From Smallanthus sonchifolius (lineage: Eukaryota; Streptophyta; Magnoliopsida; Asterales; Asteraceae), in assembly GCA_023525975.1 (NCBI GenBank), contig CM042039.1, positions 17,452,501-17,516,500 on the forward strand: 64,000 bases of DNA, written 5' to 3'. Shown in pieces: positions 46,076 to 56,985 of the stretch; positions within the stretch are counted from its first letter, which is position 1, and the number at the start of each line of letters is the position of its first letter. The position numbers and the translations under genes were made by a program. The notes below the pieces were generated by a model that was not told the origin of the DNA, made no database searches, and worked only from the letters and a program-made list of their open reading frames with translations.

Positions 46076-46735
46076 TGTAGGATCGGTAAACACAAGATGG
46101 TTCTATTCCAGTTGAGATTGGCGGAAACAATCACAACTTAATCAAAGTAAACACAAGAAGTACTGATAAATGCAATTTGTATTAATCTTCATTGGTTACA
46201 AGATTACAGAGAACACTCTAGGAAAAGCACTAAGATACAGTGGCTCTAAGTACTACTTATATAGTAACTTAGAATCAAGACAGACCCTTGATTCTAAGGA
46301 TCAGATCTAACACAGACCGTTGATCTTGTATTAAAGCTATTCTACATGTAAAGACAAAGATAATAACTATGCTAGTTAACTTTATTCAAACGTCTTATAA
46401 GGCATCATTGTTTGCATGATTGAAGAAGAGCGTTGTTGTCTTTTATTGTCTTCTACCAATGACATTCTTTCTGCGTGGAGTGTATCAGAGTAGCAGCAGA
46501 AAGTTATCAGTGGTAACGGTTGCTTTATCAAGAACAATCAGCTGCAACGTTTGATCTTTAGTGAAAAGGCTATCAGCTGCAGCTTTGATCTTCAGTGGAT
46601 AAGGCCTATCAGCTGCAACTTTGGTCAGCAGCGGATAAAGCCTATCGGCTGCAACTTTGTCGATCTGCATCAATCTTTGAGATCAGCAACATTTGTACCT
46701 AGAGAATTTTGTAGCCATCAGTCTTTATTTCTACA
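46076..46735 (-). repeat. 5' LTR of Copia 3
   Basis: 660 bp, ends TGTAGGATCGG and TTTCTACA, with AAACA at 46736-46740. A minus-strand TATATAA box lies at 46257-46263. GATAAGGCCTATCAGCTGCAAC repeats occupy 46563-46665, fewer than in the 3' LTR (37796-37945). Confidence 0.92.
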
Positions 46736-47202
46736 AAACAATAGGCCTCGGTAAATCTCTAGTAATGCCAAAAGGAATTGACAGTTACGGAAAGGAGCAG
46801 ATTTGACACGAGTAGTATATGATTACTGCTATTGCATGTTTGTATGATTTTTTATGATTTACGAATGAGATGTTTTGACAAGTGTACTGGTTATACAATG
46901 TTTATAAAAAAATTAGAACTCCCCACCGTTGCTAACTTTTTAGTATGCCTCCAGGTTAAGTGTAGAATGCTGCTTTTAGATGATCCGGGGCTTGTGCCGA
47001 GAGTTGGCCCAAGCGATGACACTAGCATCCCGTTCAATTTATGTTATTTAAATTTAATGTTAAGACAATGCTTCCGCTATGTTTGAACAATTTTGTAATT
47101 TGAATGATATTTCCATTACTTTAATTCTATTTCAAACTTTATATCACTATGAGTTTATGAGTAAATCCAACAAGTGAGGTTTCCAGTGTTTCGAGCCTTA
47201 CA

Positions 47203-48389
47203 AATATATTTTATTACTTAAACGTAAAGGATATGAAAGAAAAGGTTTATTTAATTAACGTTTTGTGAACAGAAAGTAATGAATAAATGTGTTTATCAAA
47301 CTATATATTTTATAAACTTAAGAGAACAAAAAAGAGCTAAAGTTGTTATATTGCCTATATACGAGTGTGATTACACCAAAGCAAGTCTTCGGGTAGTGGC
47401 GTCGTCTTAGTGGACCCGAAGCCTATGGCAGTGTCACTACATGAGTTGCATGCTTGCTATATGAACAATGGGCATAGTGCTCAGCAGAGCACTATGACCG
47501 GATATTGCAACCGGTTAACGGGGGCAATGATGGTTACCTCAGTGATGACGGTTACTAAATGAAAGAGATCCTTCGTGGATGTAATGTAAAATGTCCTCCG
47601 TGGACTGTAATTTAATGTTTCCTTTATGGACTGTAAAGAATGAAAGTAAAGAACGAAAGCTTCCTTCGTGGACTTTAATGAATGAATGAAATAAGTAACG
47701 ACGCAAGAAATGGCTAAGTAATAATTTACATGTCGAATTGTAATATATTTTACTTGAAGTATAAAGTATGTTTACGTACGTTTTCATTAAACGAGTTTTA
47801 TATGAGAAAAAAAGGTTACTTATTAAATGTTTTAAAAACTTGAACTCACCAGCGTTAGCCGACTATTATAGTATGTACATCAGGTGATAAAAGAAAGGTA
47901 TGAAGCTGAGAGAGCTTGGAATGTTTGACTTGATGGCTGCTGCTGGCCAGAACTGGCATCCCTATTATTTAGTTTAATTATAAGCGTCGAACAATGTTAT
48001 TAAATAGTTTAAATTAACTCTGAAATACGTAATAGACTTCCGCTGTTAATTTTAATGTTTGATTCAAGGTTTAATAACTATATTATGTTAGGTTTGCCAA
48101 GTACGATAGATACCCAGTTTAGGTCTCTTCATAATCCTTCGTACCCTATTAGTTACTGTTTTATTTGATCATGTTCTTGTATATACATAGTATTTATTTG
48201 AAAATAAATTATTAGGACTTTGATGTACAAGTCTAGTACGTCAGTTTAGGTCTTGGTCTACAAGATTATCTTATTTCTTAGTGTTATTCTTGTTAAGACA
48301 TTTTCATATATTTGATTAATTATATAAAATTCTAATAAAAATGTATGAATTTATATGTTGCCCGTATTTATTTATTTTAGAACGGAAAC
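47203..48389 (+). repeat. worn gypsy LTR fragment
   Basis: No gene. CTCACCAGCGTTAGCCGAC (47847) and GACTTCCGCTGTTAA (48031) match the late part of the C, D and B LTRs. Degenerate repeats of TCCTTCGTGGACTGTAA occur at 47566-47680. No clear ends. Confidence 0.5.
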
Positions 48390-48885
48390 TTTATAAAAAA
48401 AAAACCAAACTAGTAAGAAACTATCTTGGATGCAAAATTACAAAATCATAAGCGGGTTTTTTAACCACTCAACCCAGGAAATACTACTTTTTCTGTTTCT
48501 ATTATAAAACCATAAAAAAAAGCAATAAACAATAGAATAAAAAAATAGCTCATGACGATCCTTTTTGACGTTAAACACTAAGGCGTTCCGATTTCTCCAA
48601 ATAACCCACCAAACAACCAACACAATAGCCTCCATCACCTTCTTATGAGAGGACTTACCACCGATAGATTGAACAAGTCCATAATCTCCTTCGGGTTTTT
48701 AGCCAAAGGAATAGCCACCTCTAACTATCTAGCTATAGCAGACCAAGACTGCATCGTCACAAAACACTCTCCAAATAAAATGATCAACAGTCTCTGGGAA
48801 ATTGTCACACAACGGCCACAACACACAATCCACGTCAATCCCTTGTTCATCCAGGTTAACCCGGGTAGGAATCTTGTTAAGCAAA
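48390..48885 (-). pseudogene. LINE 3' fragment: RT zinc-binding region
   Basis: The minus strand gives NKIPTRVNLDEQGIDVDCVL, then C...ETVDHLFWRVF with stops, then VVWWVIWRNRNALVFN (48638-48438). This is the zf-RVT end of plant non-LTR reverse transcriptase ORFs. A T-run on the minus strand near 48400 may be 3' tail sequence. The fragment is cut at 48885 by the gypsy B LTR. Confidence 0.65.
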
Positions 48886-50720
48886 TGTAACGAACCAAAA
48901 TCCGGGTTTCGTTTTAAATAAATAAATATTTTTAATTAATATTATGGTGGAAATAATATTTTAGAAATAAGTTGAAACAAGTGGGTTTCAACTTAGTTTG
49001 GGGTTATATTAGTTTTTAACTAATTTTGGAATGAAAATGGTGAAATGGAAGTTGAGTGGTTGAATGTGTAAAATAGAAAATCTGCCATATTTGACTTATT
49101 GAAGTCAAAATTCACCATTTTTTTGGTGAAAGAGGTCGACTCTTGTACAAGTGAAAAAGGGAGAAAAGTGAAATTGAGGCTAAATCTGCATTTGAAGCTT
49201 GTTTTGTGAAGGTTTTGGCTCACACATCACCTTCCTAACATCAAGTAAGTGATTATCTTCCATTTGATTTCATCATTGATGTGCTAGTTGGTGGGTTTTG
49301 TAGAAATACGAAATTTATGATGCATGGGGTAAATTAGTGTTAGATTGTTGATAATCTAGCTAAACTAAAGGTAAAGAATGGTGATTAACATCCTAGAACC
49401 CTTTGATTTTGATTATGAGAAGTTTTCATACGGAGAAAATTGGGGGTTTTTGGATTATGATGATAGGATGATGAATTAATGATGATTGAGTGTTTATATG
49501 ATGTTAGACACTTGAATGAACACCAAATTAACCTAATGTTAAATATTTAATGAAAAATTAGTGTTAAGGAAATGGTAATGAAACTCAATTAGGTGAGTTT
49601 GGATGTAAAGAGGGTGTTTGGATATGAGTATAACCCAAACCGTTTGGGTTAGAAATAGAAGATTGGGTTGTGAACCCAATTAAAATATGACTTTGATGTG
49701 TGATAGATTATTAAACTAGGTGTATATGTTTAGGTAATCAAGTTGTTAATCTTGAAGGTGGAACGGGATCTTCGACTCCAAAAGGTAAGTGCTTTTACAC
49801 TTAGTATTGTTTGATATATGGTGTTCTATACAATATTGTATGCATAATGTGTTAAGTGTTATGAATGTGCATAGAAGTGAATGAATGTAGTTATAGTTGT
49901 ATTACTATAATGGAAAAGTGGATATGAGGTTATGGTATTAATACCATAATGTAAATGTGGATATGAGGTTATGATCTAAGTAACATAATGGAAATGTGGT
50001 GATGAAGTTATGGCGAATGTGCCATAATGGAAATGGGAATGTGTTAGTTATGAATGTTAAATGAAAAGAATGAAACTTGTAAGGTGTTATGCAAGTGAAA
50101 TGAAGCCTAATGACTAATTGGGTAGAAACGGGTTAAATGGGTAAATGGGTGAAAACAAGTGGATTTTACTTGTTTCTTATTTTTTATCTTCATTACTGAT
50201 GGTGATATGTGTGGTGTTATTTAGGAAAAACTCCGATGTAGTCCAAGTCAAGTCCATGGCGTTTGGCGGGTTCTCGTATGAATATTTGATGTTTTTGGGT
50301 GTAAATAGAAATCCTTTAAAAGGATGTAAATGAAATATGAAATAGTGTTTTGGTGTATGTATATGGTGTTTGAATGTTTTGAAACAAAAATCCAAGTGTT
50401 GGAGATAATTTTGTGTCATGTTGAAATTGTGAAAATTGAAAATTTTAGCTAAGTGTTGGAACTCAGTAAAAATCTAAACTGTATGTTTAATGAAGGGCCT
50501 CGCGGTACGCGAAGAATGGGTGGGGGTTCTTCGCGGTACGCAAAGAACCTGTTTCTCGGATTGGCTTTTTTGGGGCTCCCTTGCGGTACGCGAAGGGAGG
50601 GCCCTGATCCCTCGCGGTACGCGAGAGTGTAAAAAAAAAAAAAAAAAAAAAATTCTTGGGATAAATGCTTCCACTTGTTTAATGTTTTAATAATCGGTGT
50701 ATGAAATTAAGGGTGTTACA
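48886..50720 (+). repeat. 5' LTR of gypsy B
   Basis: 1835 bp, TGTAACGAACC... to ...GGGTGTTACA. Near its end are four hairpin-like repeats with a CGCGGTACGCG core (50499-50625), followed by a run of about 22 A (50631-50652). No gene. Confidence 0.88.
50499..50625. repeat. four hairpin repeats with GCGGTACGC core
   Basis: At 50499-50515, 50527-50547, 50578-50597 and 50611-50625. The core CGCGGTACGCG is constant (one or two base changes). The outer stems differ: CTCGCG/CGCGAG, TTCTTCGCG/GCAAAGAA and CCCTTGCG/CGCGAAGGG. Confidence 0.85.
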
Positions 50721-50723
50721 ACT

Positions 50724-50735
50724 TGGTATCAGAGC
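50724..50735 (+). other. primer binding site of gypsy B
   Basis: TGGTATCAGAGC, three bases after the LTR. The leader 50736-51233 holds no gene. Confidence 0.9.
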
Positions 50736-51233
50736 AATGGTTTGAGGGATTTGGTGTGGGTGGCACCAAACTCAAACCGGATGCTCTTGATATGGGGGGG
50801 AATGATACGAGAATCCATGTATGACTTGACCAAGCCTCGGAGCTTTCGGAAATGGAAGGTTAGTAATGTTTTGATAAGGTGGTTATATATATATATGGTG
50901 TATATGTATTTGTATGATTGAATGACAAGGTGTTACGTGTGACGAAACTTGTTTTTGTGATTTGTTATATGCATATGATAATTAAAATTGGGCATAGCGT
51001 ATTATTAAACATGTCTGGCCAATACGATTAATAAAACGAGATGTGCAAGAGTATTTATGATAACTATATAACAACGAACATTTTCAAGGATTAGGTGAAG
51101 GTGATTATATATGTATGTATATAGGTAGATATATATATACTTAATACATATAGGAGTAAATGTAAGACGGTTACCTAAGGTATTGAAAGTATAAGGGTAT
51201 TAAGGTGTTTTTGGTCTAATTCTCAGTTAACAG

Positions 51234-52033
51234 ATGACGGATGATATGAACAATGAACCGTTGGATTCAAGAATCCAAGAGATGATTAAGGAACAAGTGG
51301 CCAAGGCCTTTGAGCAAGCCACATCCTTGTTAATGGAGGAAATGAGAGGGGCAATTAAGCTTACTCTAGAAGACATATTGAAGGAAAAGGAGAGGGAACC
51401 ACAAGGTTGTACTCTTAAGGAGTTTATGGTGATCAAGCCAAAGAGTATAACGGGCAAGTGGACCCGATCCTTAGCCACAGGTGGGTGGTGGATATGGAGT
51501 CGAATTTTGAAACGACTAAGTGTAAACCCGAGGATAGGGTGATGTTCAGCGTGCCTCTGTTAACTGGAAGGGCGAAGGAATGGCTTTTGAATCTCTAAAA
51601 GGAGAGAGGTAAATTAGGTGTGACCTCCATGACTTGGGAGGAGTTTAAGATGGCTTTTCTGAAATACCATTGCCCATAAGCCGCAGTTGACAGGATGACT
51701 GAGGAGTTTCCCCTCATGAGGCAAACGACTGAGTCAATAGATGAATTGGCAGGGGCTTTCTTCGATCGCGCCAAGTTCTGTCCGGACGTGGTGTCGACCG
51801 AGAAGGCGAAGATTGATAGATTTTATACTATGTTGACTGTGGAGTTCAGAGATAGCATATCTCCTTCCTCTTTTACCACACTTGTCGACTTGATAAACAG
51901 GTGTCGGGAAAAGGAGGAAGAGTTGAGAAGGCTAGAGGTGAAAAGAGGAAGCGGGAAATTGTGGATCAGGTTGTGAAGAAGATAATGGGCGGGAGACCTA
52001 ACAAGAAGCCATTTAGCAAGTTCTCTTCTCGGT
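51234..52033 (+). pseudogene. gag: gypsy B gag, N-terminal part
   Basis: ATG at 51234 opens MTDDMNNEPLDSRIQEM with an amphipathic helix-rich start. A frame change near 51480-51540 and a stop at 51542 follow. Gag homology then resumes (WEEFKMAFLKYHCP, stop at about 51678, DRMTEEFPLMRQTTESIDEL, LINRCREKEEELRRLEVKR). It ends at the edge of the C LTR fragment. Its zinc-knuckle tail reappears after C at 61794 (NRADCPKLKQG). Confidence 0.75.
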
Positions 52034-53634
52034 CTAGCATCTAGAATGAAAACCGAACGTTTTGAGCAAAGAAAGTTGAGATATTGGCATGATCAGATTC
52101 GCATGCACGAACTTTGGATTTTTGGGGAAGATGACTGCCTGACAGGCGAACTTATCAAGTTCGCCTGGCAAGGATGGGGCGAACTTATCAAGTTCGCTTG
52201 ACAAGTTCACTTAAGTCATCAAGGGGCGAACTTGGTTAAGTTCGCCTATCTCATGTTCGCCGATTAAGTTCGCCGATCTCATGTTCGCCTATTAAGTTCG
52301 CCTAACTTATGTTCGCATGGTAAGTTCGCTTGGTCAAGTCAGACAAACTTAAGACAAGTTTGCCTATATGTTCGCCTAGACTTTGGGCAGCGAACTTAGC
52401 CTCAAGTTCGCCTAGATCAAAATGAGTAAAAGTGGGAAATTTAGATTAAGTCTGATATATGTTTAATTAACCAATTCAGATCATGGGTGGCGCTCGATTG
52501 GACCGTTGTTAGGACAGGACGAGACTAGCTTATCAGGTGAGTTCTATGTGCCCCCTTTATGTTATGTGTAAACCATGTTAAATGTTTTGGGGATGAAGTG
52601 TATACACTAAATGAATGAGTACTATGAATGTCAATGTGACCATACGTGATAGGTACATAAATAAATTAAAGTAATTATGAACCAAGAACAAAACGTATGT
52701 TTACAAAGAATGAACGAAATAATGACCTAACGTAAATAAATGGAAATCTTGCTTTATATTATATATATTGCTTGACATGAATGTATGTATATGTTATGGA
52801 CGCTTCATGAATGATGGCTACTTCAGTAGACGGACGACCACGTGACTATTTAGCAACCGGGACAAAAACGTTCCTTCATCAGCTAGGACGCATGAAAGGC
52901 ATTAACGGACGGTCGAAGCAATTGCCTTATTACATGTAGAACGGTTGCATACATAATAGCCGCGTGGGAAACGGATGCCTTTGGGCAGACGGGCGAATGA
53001 ACGGACTACGACGATATGACGGGTTTTAGGCGGATGGACAAAGGTTGCTGGACGGATTTATGTTACGACGGACGGTTTCTAGGGCCGGACGGTTTATGAA
53101 ACGGACTACGACGGTAGTTCTCATGGTGTTTGTCTTTGTGACTCACGCAGTAATTATGACGGGTTGATCACCCTTATGTGAATGGCTAATGAATGTTCTC
53201 CCCACAGTAAGTATGTATATATATATATACTCAATATGAAAGTTATGTGAGAACGGTAAAGTAAAGAATATGCAAATGTACGTATTTTATACATATATAT
53301 GTAATTCTTAACGATAAGAAAAATGTTATGACTGATTATTTTTAAACTAGAGCTCACCAGCGTTAGCTGACTTTTAGTATACATTTCAGGTGATCAAAGG
53401 AGGGGTCGTGCGAAGGCGTAAAGGTTGCCCGACATGTGACTGACATCCCACTTTTGTATATGTTATGACAACGTTATGTTTTTAAGTGCTAAGACTTCCG
53501 CTGTTATGTTATGTATTCGAATGATGTTTGCTTTTGCTACTCTTAAATGCTTATTTTTAAATTAAATTCAGTATTATAACTATGTTTATGAGTAAATCCA
53601 ACAAGTGAGGTTACCCAGAAAATGGGGCCTTACA
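52034..53634 (+). repeat. 5' LTR of gypsy C, lacking its first 363 bp
   Basis: Starts abruptly at TCTAGCATCTAGAATG, equal to 60179 of the 3' LTR, and ends GGGGCCTTACA. The missing part includes the TATA box. Dyads lie at 52145-52400, and CGGAC-rich repeats at 52800-53110. No gene. Confidence 0.88.
52145..52400. repeat. GCGAACTT dyads in the gypsy C LTR
   Basis: GGCGAACTT/AAGTTCGCC around ATC at 52145-52165, a similar one at 52178-52200, then about ten half-units. The matching stretch of the 3' LTR is 60291-60560. Confidence 0.88.
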
Positions 53635-53636
53635 AG

Positions 53637-53648
53637 TTGGTATTAGAG
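53637..53648 (+). other. degenerate primer binding site of gypsy C
   Basis: TTGGTATTAGAGAAA follows the LTR; C to T and C to A changes from the Met-type site. The leader 53649-53989 has no gene. Confidence 0.65.
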
Positions 53649-53989
53649 AAATAGTTTGACATATTCAGACATCCCTAAATGTCTGTACTCAAGCTAATTA
53701 TGGGACCAACGCACGGATGTTAGTATGGGTAACCAATGCCAACTCCAGCACGGTAAGTAAGTACTAAAGTTAATGCACTTGGATAAGAATAGATACCTTA
53801 ACTTAGAACAAATAGATGTCAATGTCACAACCGATTTGAAGAGTTTTGAACCCGAAAAGCAATGTAAATTAGTAATCACAAACCGGTCACTGTAATTAAA
53901 AATTTACCTTGCTCGTACTGTTCTAAAACTATGATATGAAGGAATGGCATTGATGTATTCCCTTTATAACTATCACGAAACTAGGAACT

Positions 53990-55400
53990 ATGGCTGTTGG
54001 AGGAAGAACTGGACGCCGAGGCGGTCGCACTGGCCGAGTACGTAAACCTCCATTGAATCAAAGACATGAAGAGGAAGAGAGTGTGCACGTAGAACACATT
54101 GAGAGTGTGCACCTAGAACACACTGAGAGTGTGTACGAAACAGATGTGACCCCAACTGGGGATGGCAATCAAGGGTCTCTACAGTTGGAACCCGAGGTGA
54201 GGGATGCTATTGCCCACGAAGTTGTACTCACTCTGAAGAACGTATTGCCTGACCTACTATCTGAGGCGCTAAAGAAAATCAAAGAGGAGGATGAAGGAAA
54301 CAATGAAGAGAAAGTATATGACAGTGACGGGGACGAAGTAAGGGTGGAACCAAGCAATCGAGGGTGTACTTACAAAGGTTTCAAGGATGGTGACCTACCC
54401 AAGTTTGATGGGAGCAAGGATTCGGTGGCTACGTTTGAATGGATTGAAAGGATGAACGTCGTAATCAACATCAGTGAGTGTCGACCGTACCAGGCTGTTA
54501 AGTATGTTGCCAAATCTTTCACCAATGAAGCACTAAGTTGGTGGAGGAACATTCAGAGGACAAAGTCGCCAAACTCTCTTGCAAGAATGACATGGGAAGA
54601 CCTAAAGAAACTGATAATCCAAAATTTCTATCCCCAGAACGAAATTGATCGGATGGAAAATGAATTCCTGAACTTCAAGGCTGGCAGCAAGACGCACCGC
54701 CAGTATACTTCTAGGTTCAATGAACTAGCTCAACTGGTACCCCACCTGGTGGAGATAGAAGAATGAATGATTAAGTACTATGTGAGGGGCCTACCTCAAA
54801 GGGTCCGTGTTCATGTAAAAGCTAATCTACCATCGACCTTTGAATCGGTAGTCAACCTGTCTGGAATCGTCTATGACGATTATGCTAACGAGGACACAAC
54901 TCCCGAAGCTCCGAAGCGGAGATGGGAGAACTCGTTCAAACGAAGTGGAAAGGGGAACTACACTGCTGAGGTGAAGAAGCCTAGGGCAGAAGGGTATGAA
55001 GTTTGTAAGAAATGCTCAAAGAAACACCAAGGCGAATGTCTTATGGGCTCAACCAAGTGTTATAAGTGCGGGAGGCCGGATTACTCCAGGGATTGCTTAA
55101 AGGACGTCAAGTGCCAAAGTTGTGGGAGACATGGACACCTGACCAGGGATTGCAGGAGAACCAGACAATCCGGTACGGGAAAAGAGAAGGAGGCTGAAAA
55201 GGAACAGCCGAAGGCTAGGACCCGAGCCTACGCCCTGACTGAGGAGGAAGCAAGTGGAAACCCTGATGTTGTGTCAGGTACGTTTCTAGTTAATGATGAA
55301 TGTGCTACTATTTTATTTGACTCTGGTGCTAGTAAAAGCTTTATATCAAATGCATTTAGTCGTAAACTAGATTGCACTATCAACACCATAGTAAAGGCCG
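53990..55400 (+). pseudogene. gag: gypsy C gag-protease, first copy
   Basis: ATG at 53990 opens a basic N-terminus (GGRTGRRGGRTGR) with EHIESVH repeats. Gag core follows (FEWIERMN, ALSWWRNIQR, FYPQNEIDRMENEF), then TGA at 54764-54766, where the second copy has CGA, and the frame continues. Zinc region: CKKCSKKHQGEC, CYKCGRPDYSRDC lacking its His, and CQSCGRHGHLTRDC. It ends with protease LFDSGASKSF. At 55400 it runs into a second copy of itself. Confidence 0.85.
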
Positions 55401-56587
55401 CGAAGTTGTACTCACTCTGAAGAACGTATTGCCTGACCTACTATCCGAGGCGCTAAAGAAAATCAAAGAGGAGGATGAAGGAAACAATGAAGAGAAAGTA
55501 TATGACAGTGACGGGGACGAAGTAAGGGTGGAACCAAGCAATCGAGGGTGTACTTACAAAGGTTTCAAGGACGGTGACCCACCCAAGTATGATGGGAACA
55601 AGGATTCGGTGGCTACGTTTGAATGGATTGAGAGGATGAACGCCATAATCAACATCAGCGAGTGTCGACCGTACCAGGCTGTTAAGTATATTGCCCATTC
55701 TTTAACCAATGAAGCACTAAGTTGGTGGAGGAACATTCAGAGGATAAAGTCGCCAAACGCTCTTGCAAGAATGACATGGGAATACCTAAAGAAACTGATA
55801 ATCCAAAAGTTCTGTCCCCAGAACGAAATTGATCGGGTGGAAAATGAATTCCTGAACTTCAAGGTTGGCAGCAAGACGCACCACCAGTATACTTCTAGGT
55901 TCAATGAGCTAGCTCAACTGGTACCCCACCTGGTGGAGACAGAAGAACGAATGATTAAGTATTATGTGAAGGGCCTACCTCAAAGGGTCCGTGTTCATGT
56001 AAAAGCTAATCTACCATCTACCTTTGAATCAGTAGTCAACCTGTCTGGAATCGTCTATGAAGATTATGCTAACGAGGACACAGCTCCCGAAGCTCCGAAG
56101 CGGAGATGGGAGGACTCGTTCAAACGAAGTGGAAAGGGGAACTACACCGCTGAGGTGAAGAAGCCTAGGGCATAAGGGTATGAAGTTTGTAAGGAATGCT
56201 CAAAGAAACACCAAGGCGAATGTCTTGTTGGCTCAACCATGTGTTATAAGTACGGGAGGCCGGGGAATTACTCCAGGGATTGCTTAAAGGATGTCAAGTG
56301 CCAAAGTTGTGGGAGATATGGATACCTAACTAGGGATTGCAGGAGAACCAGACAATCCGGTACGGGAAAAGAGAAGGAGGCTAAAAAGGAACAGCCAAAG
56401 GCTAGAACCCGAGCCTACGCCCTGACTGAGGAGGAAGCAAGGGGAAACCCTGATGTTGTGTCAGGTACGTTTCTAGTTAATGATGTACATGCTGCTATTT
56501 TATTTGACTATGGTGCTAGTAAAAGCTTTATATCAAATGCATTTAGTCGTAAACTAGATTGCACTATCAACACCATAGTAAAGGCCT
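54217..56587 (+). repeat. 1.18-kb tandem duplication within gypsy C
   Basis: Unit 1 is 54217-55400 and unit 2 is 55401 to about 56587. The period is 1184 bp, with a 3-bp indel in the first knuckle. The joint shifts the frame because 1184 is not a multiple of three. A few percent of bases differ, so it is not very recent. Confidence 0.92.
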
Positions 56588-56985
56588 TTAGCGTACAAAC
56601 TATCGTTGGTAAAAATTAGGCAGTATTCCACGTAACAGAGGATTGCATCATAGAAATAGAGGGCCATAAGATTCCTTCTAGATTATTCCTTCTCACCTTA
56701 GGAGGATTCGATATATTATTGGGTATGGATTGGCTAGCAGCCAACGAAGCTCAAATCATATGTAAACGTAAGAGGATACACCTCAAAGCTCCTAGTGGCA
56801 GTCCAATTACGGTTTACGGGGATTGGAATTGCACGATGCCGAACGTCAACTCGATGATCAAAGCCGAAAGTTACATGAGGCGCGGTTGCGAAGCTTATTT
56901 GGCGTATGTTATTGACGATAGAATGAAAACGAAAAAACTCAAAAATGTACCCCGTGGTGTGCAACTTTCCGGAAGTGTTCCCTGA
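55401..56985 (+). pseudogene. gypsy C gag-protease, duplicated second copy plus protease end
   Basis: Starts at the duplication joint (CGAAGTTGTACTC, equal to 54217) and repeats the gag core, knuckles and protease start. Differences from the first copy: TAA at about 56173, CYKYGRPGNYSRDC (second Cys lost), CQSCGRYGYLTRDC (His lost) and the protease triad LFDYGAS instead of DSG. After the duplicated unit (about 56587) come TAG 56617-56619 and the protease end with GMDWLA. A frame change near 56950 precedes RT. Confidence 0.85.

Larger units (their letters stand above)
31636..46735 (-). mobile_element. Copia 3: non-autonomous copia element with an additional reading frame
   Basis: It is flanked by AAACA at 31631-31635 and 46736-46740. 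On the minus strand it shows a 5' LTR (46735-46076), primer site, broken gag with three zinc knuckles, a protease remnant, a long additional frame, a polypurine tract and a 3' LTR that is itself split by Copia 2. Integrase, RT and RNase H are absent, so it needs enzymes in trans. Its own span excluding Copia 2 is about 9.4 kb. Confidence 0.88.
28958..47202 (+). repeat. 3' LTR of gypsy D, split into three pieces
   Basis: Pieces 28958-29443, 30854-31635 and 46741-47202 join to about 1.73 kb, starting TGTAACATCC and ending GAGCCTTACA. The last piece has the GTTGCTAACTTTTTAGTATG and CTTCCGCTATG segments found near the ends of other gypsy LTRs here. The interruptions are a solo LTR and the Copia 3/Copia 2 nest, each with exact target duplications, so the pieces are certainly one former unit. 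The element's own duplication partner is not visible. Confidence 0.8.

Noticed and set aside
50631..50652. Poly-A run as the tail of a processed gene copy
   Set aside because: It sits inside the gypsy B LTR with LTR sequence on both sides and no coding sequence before it.
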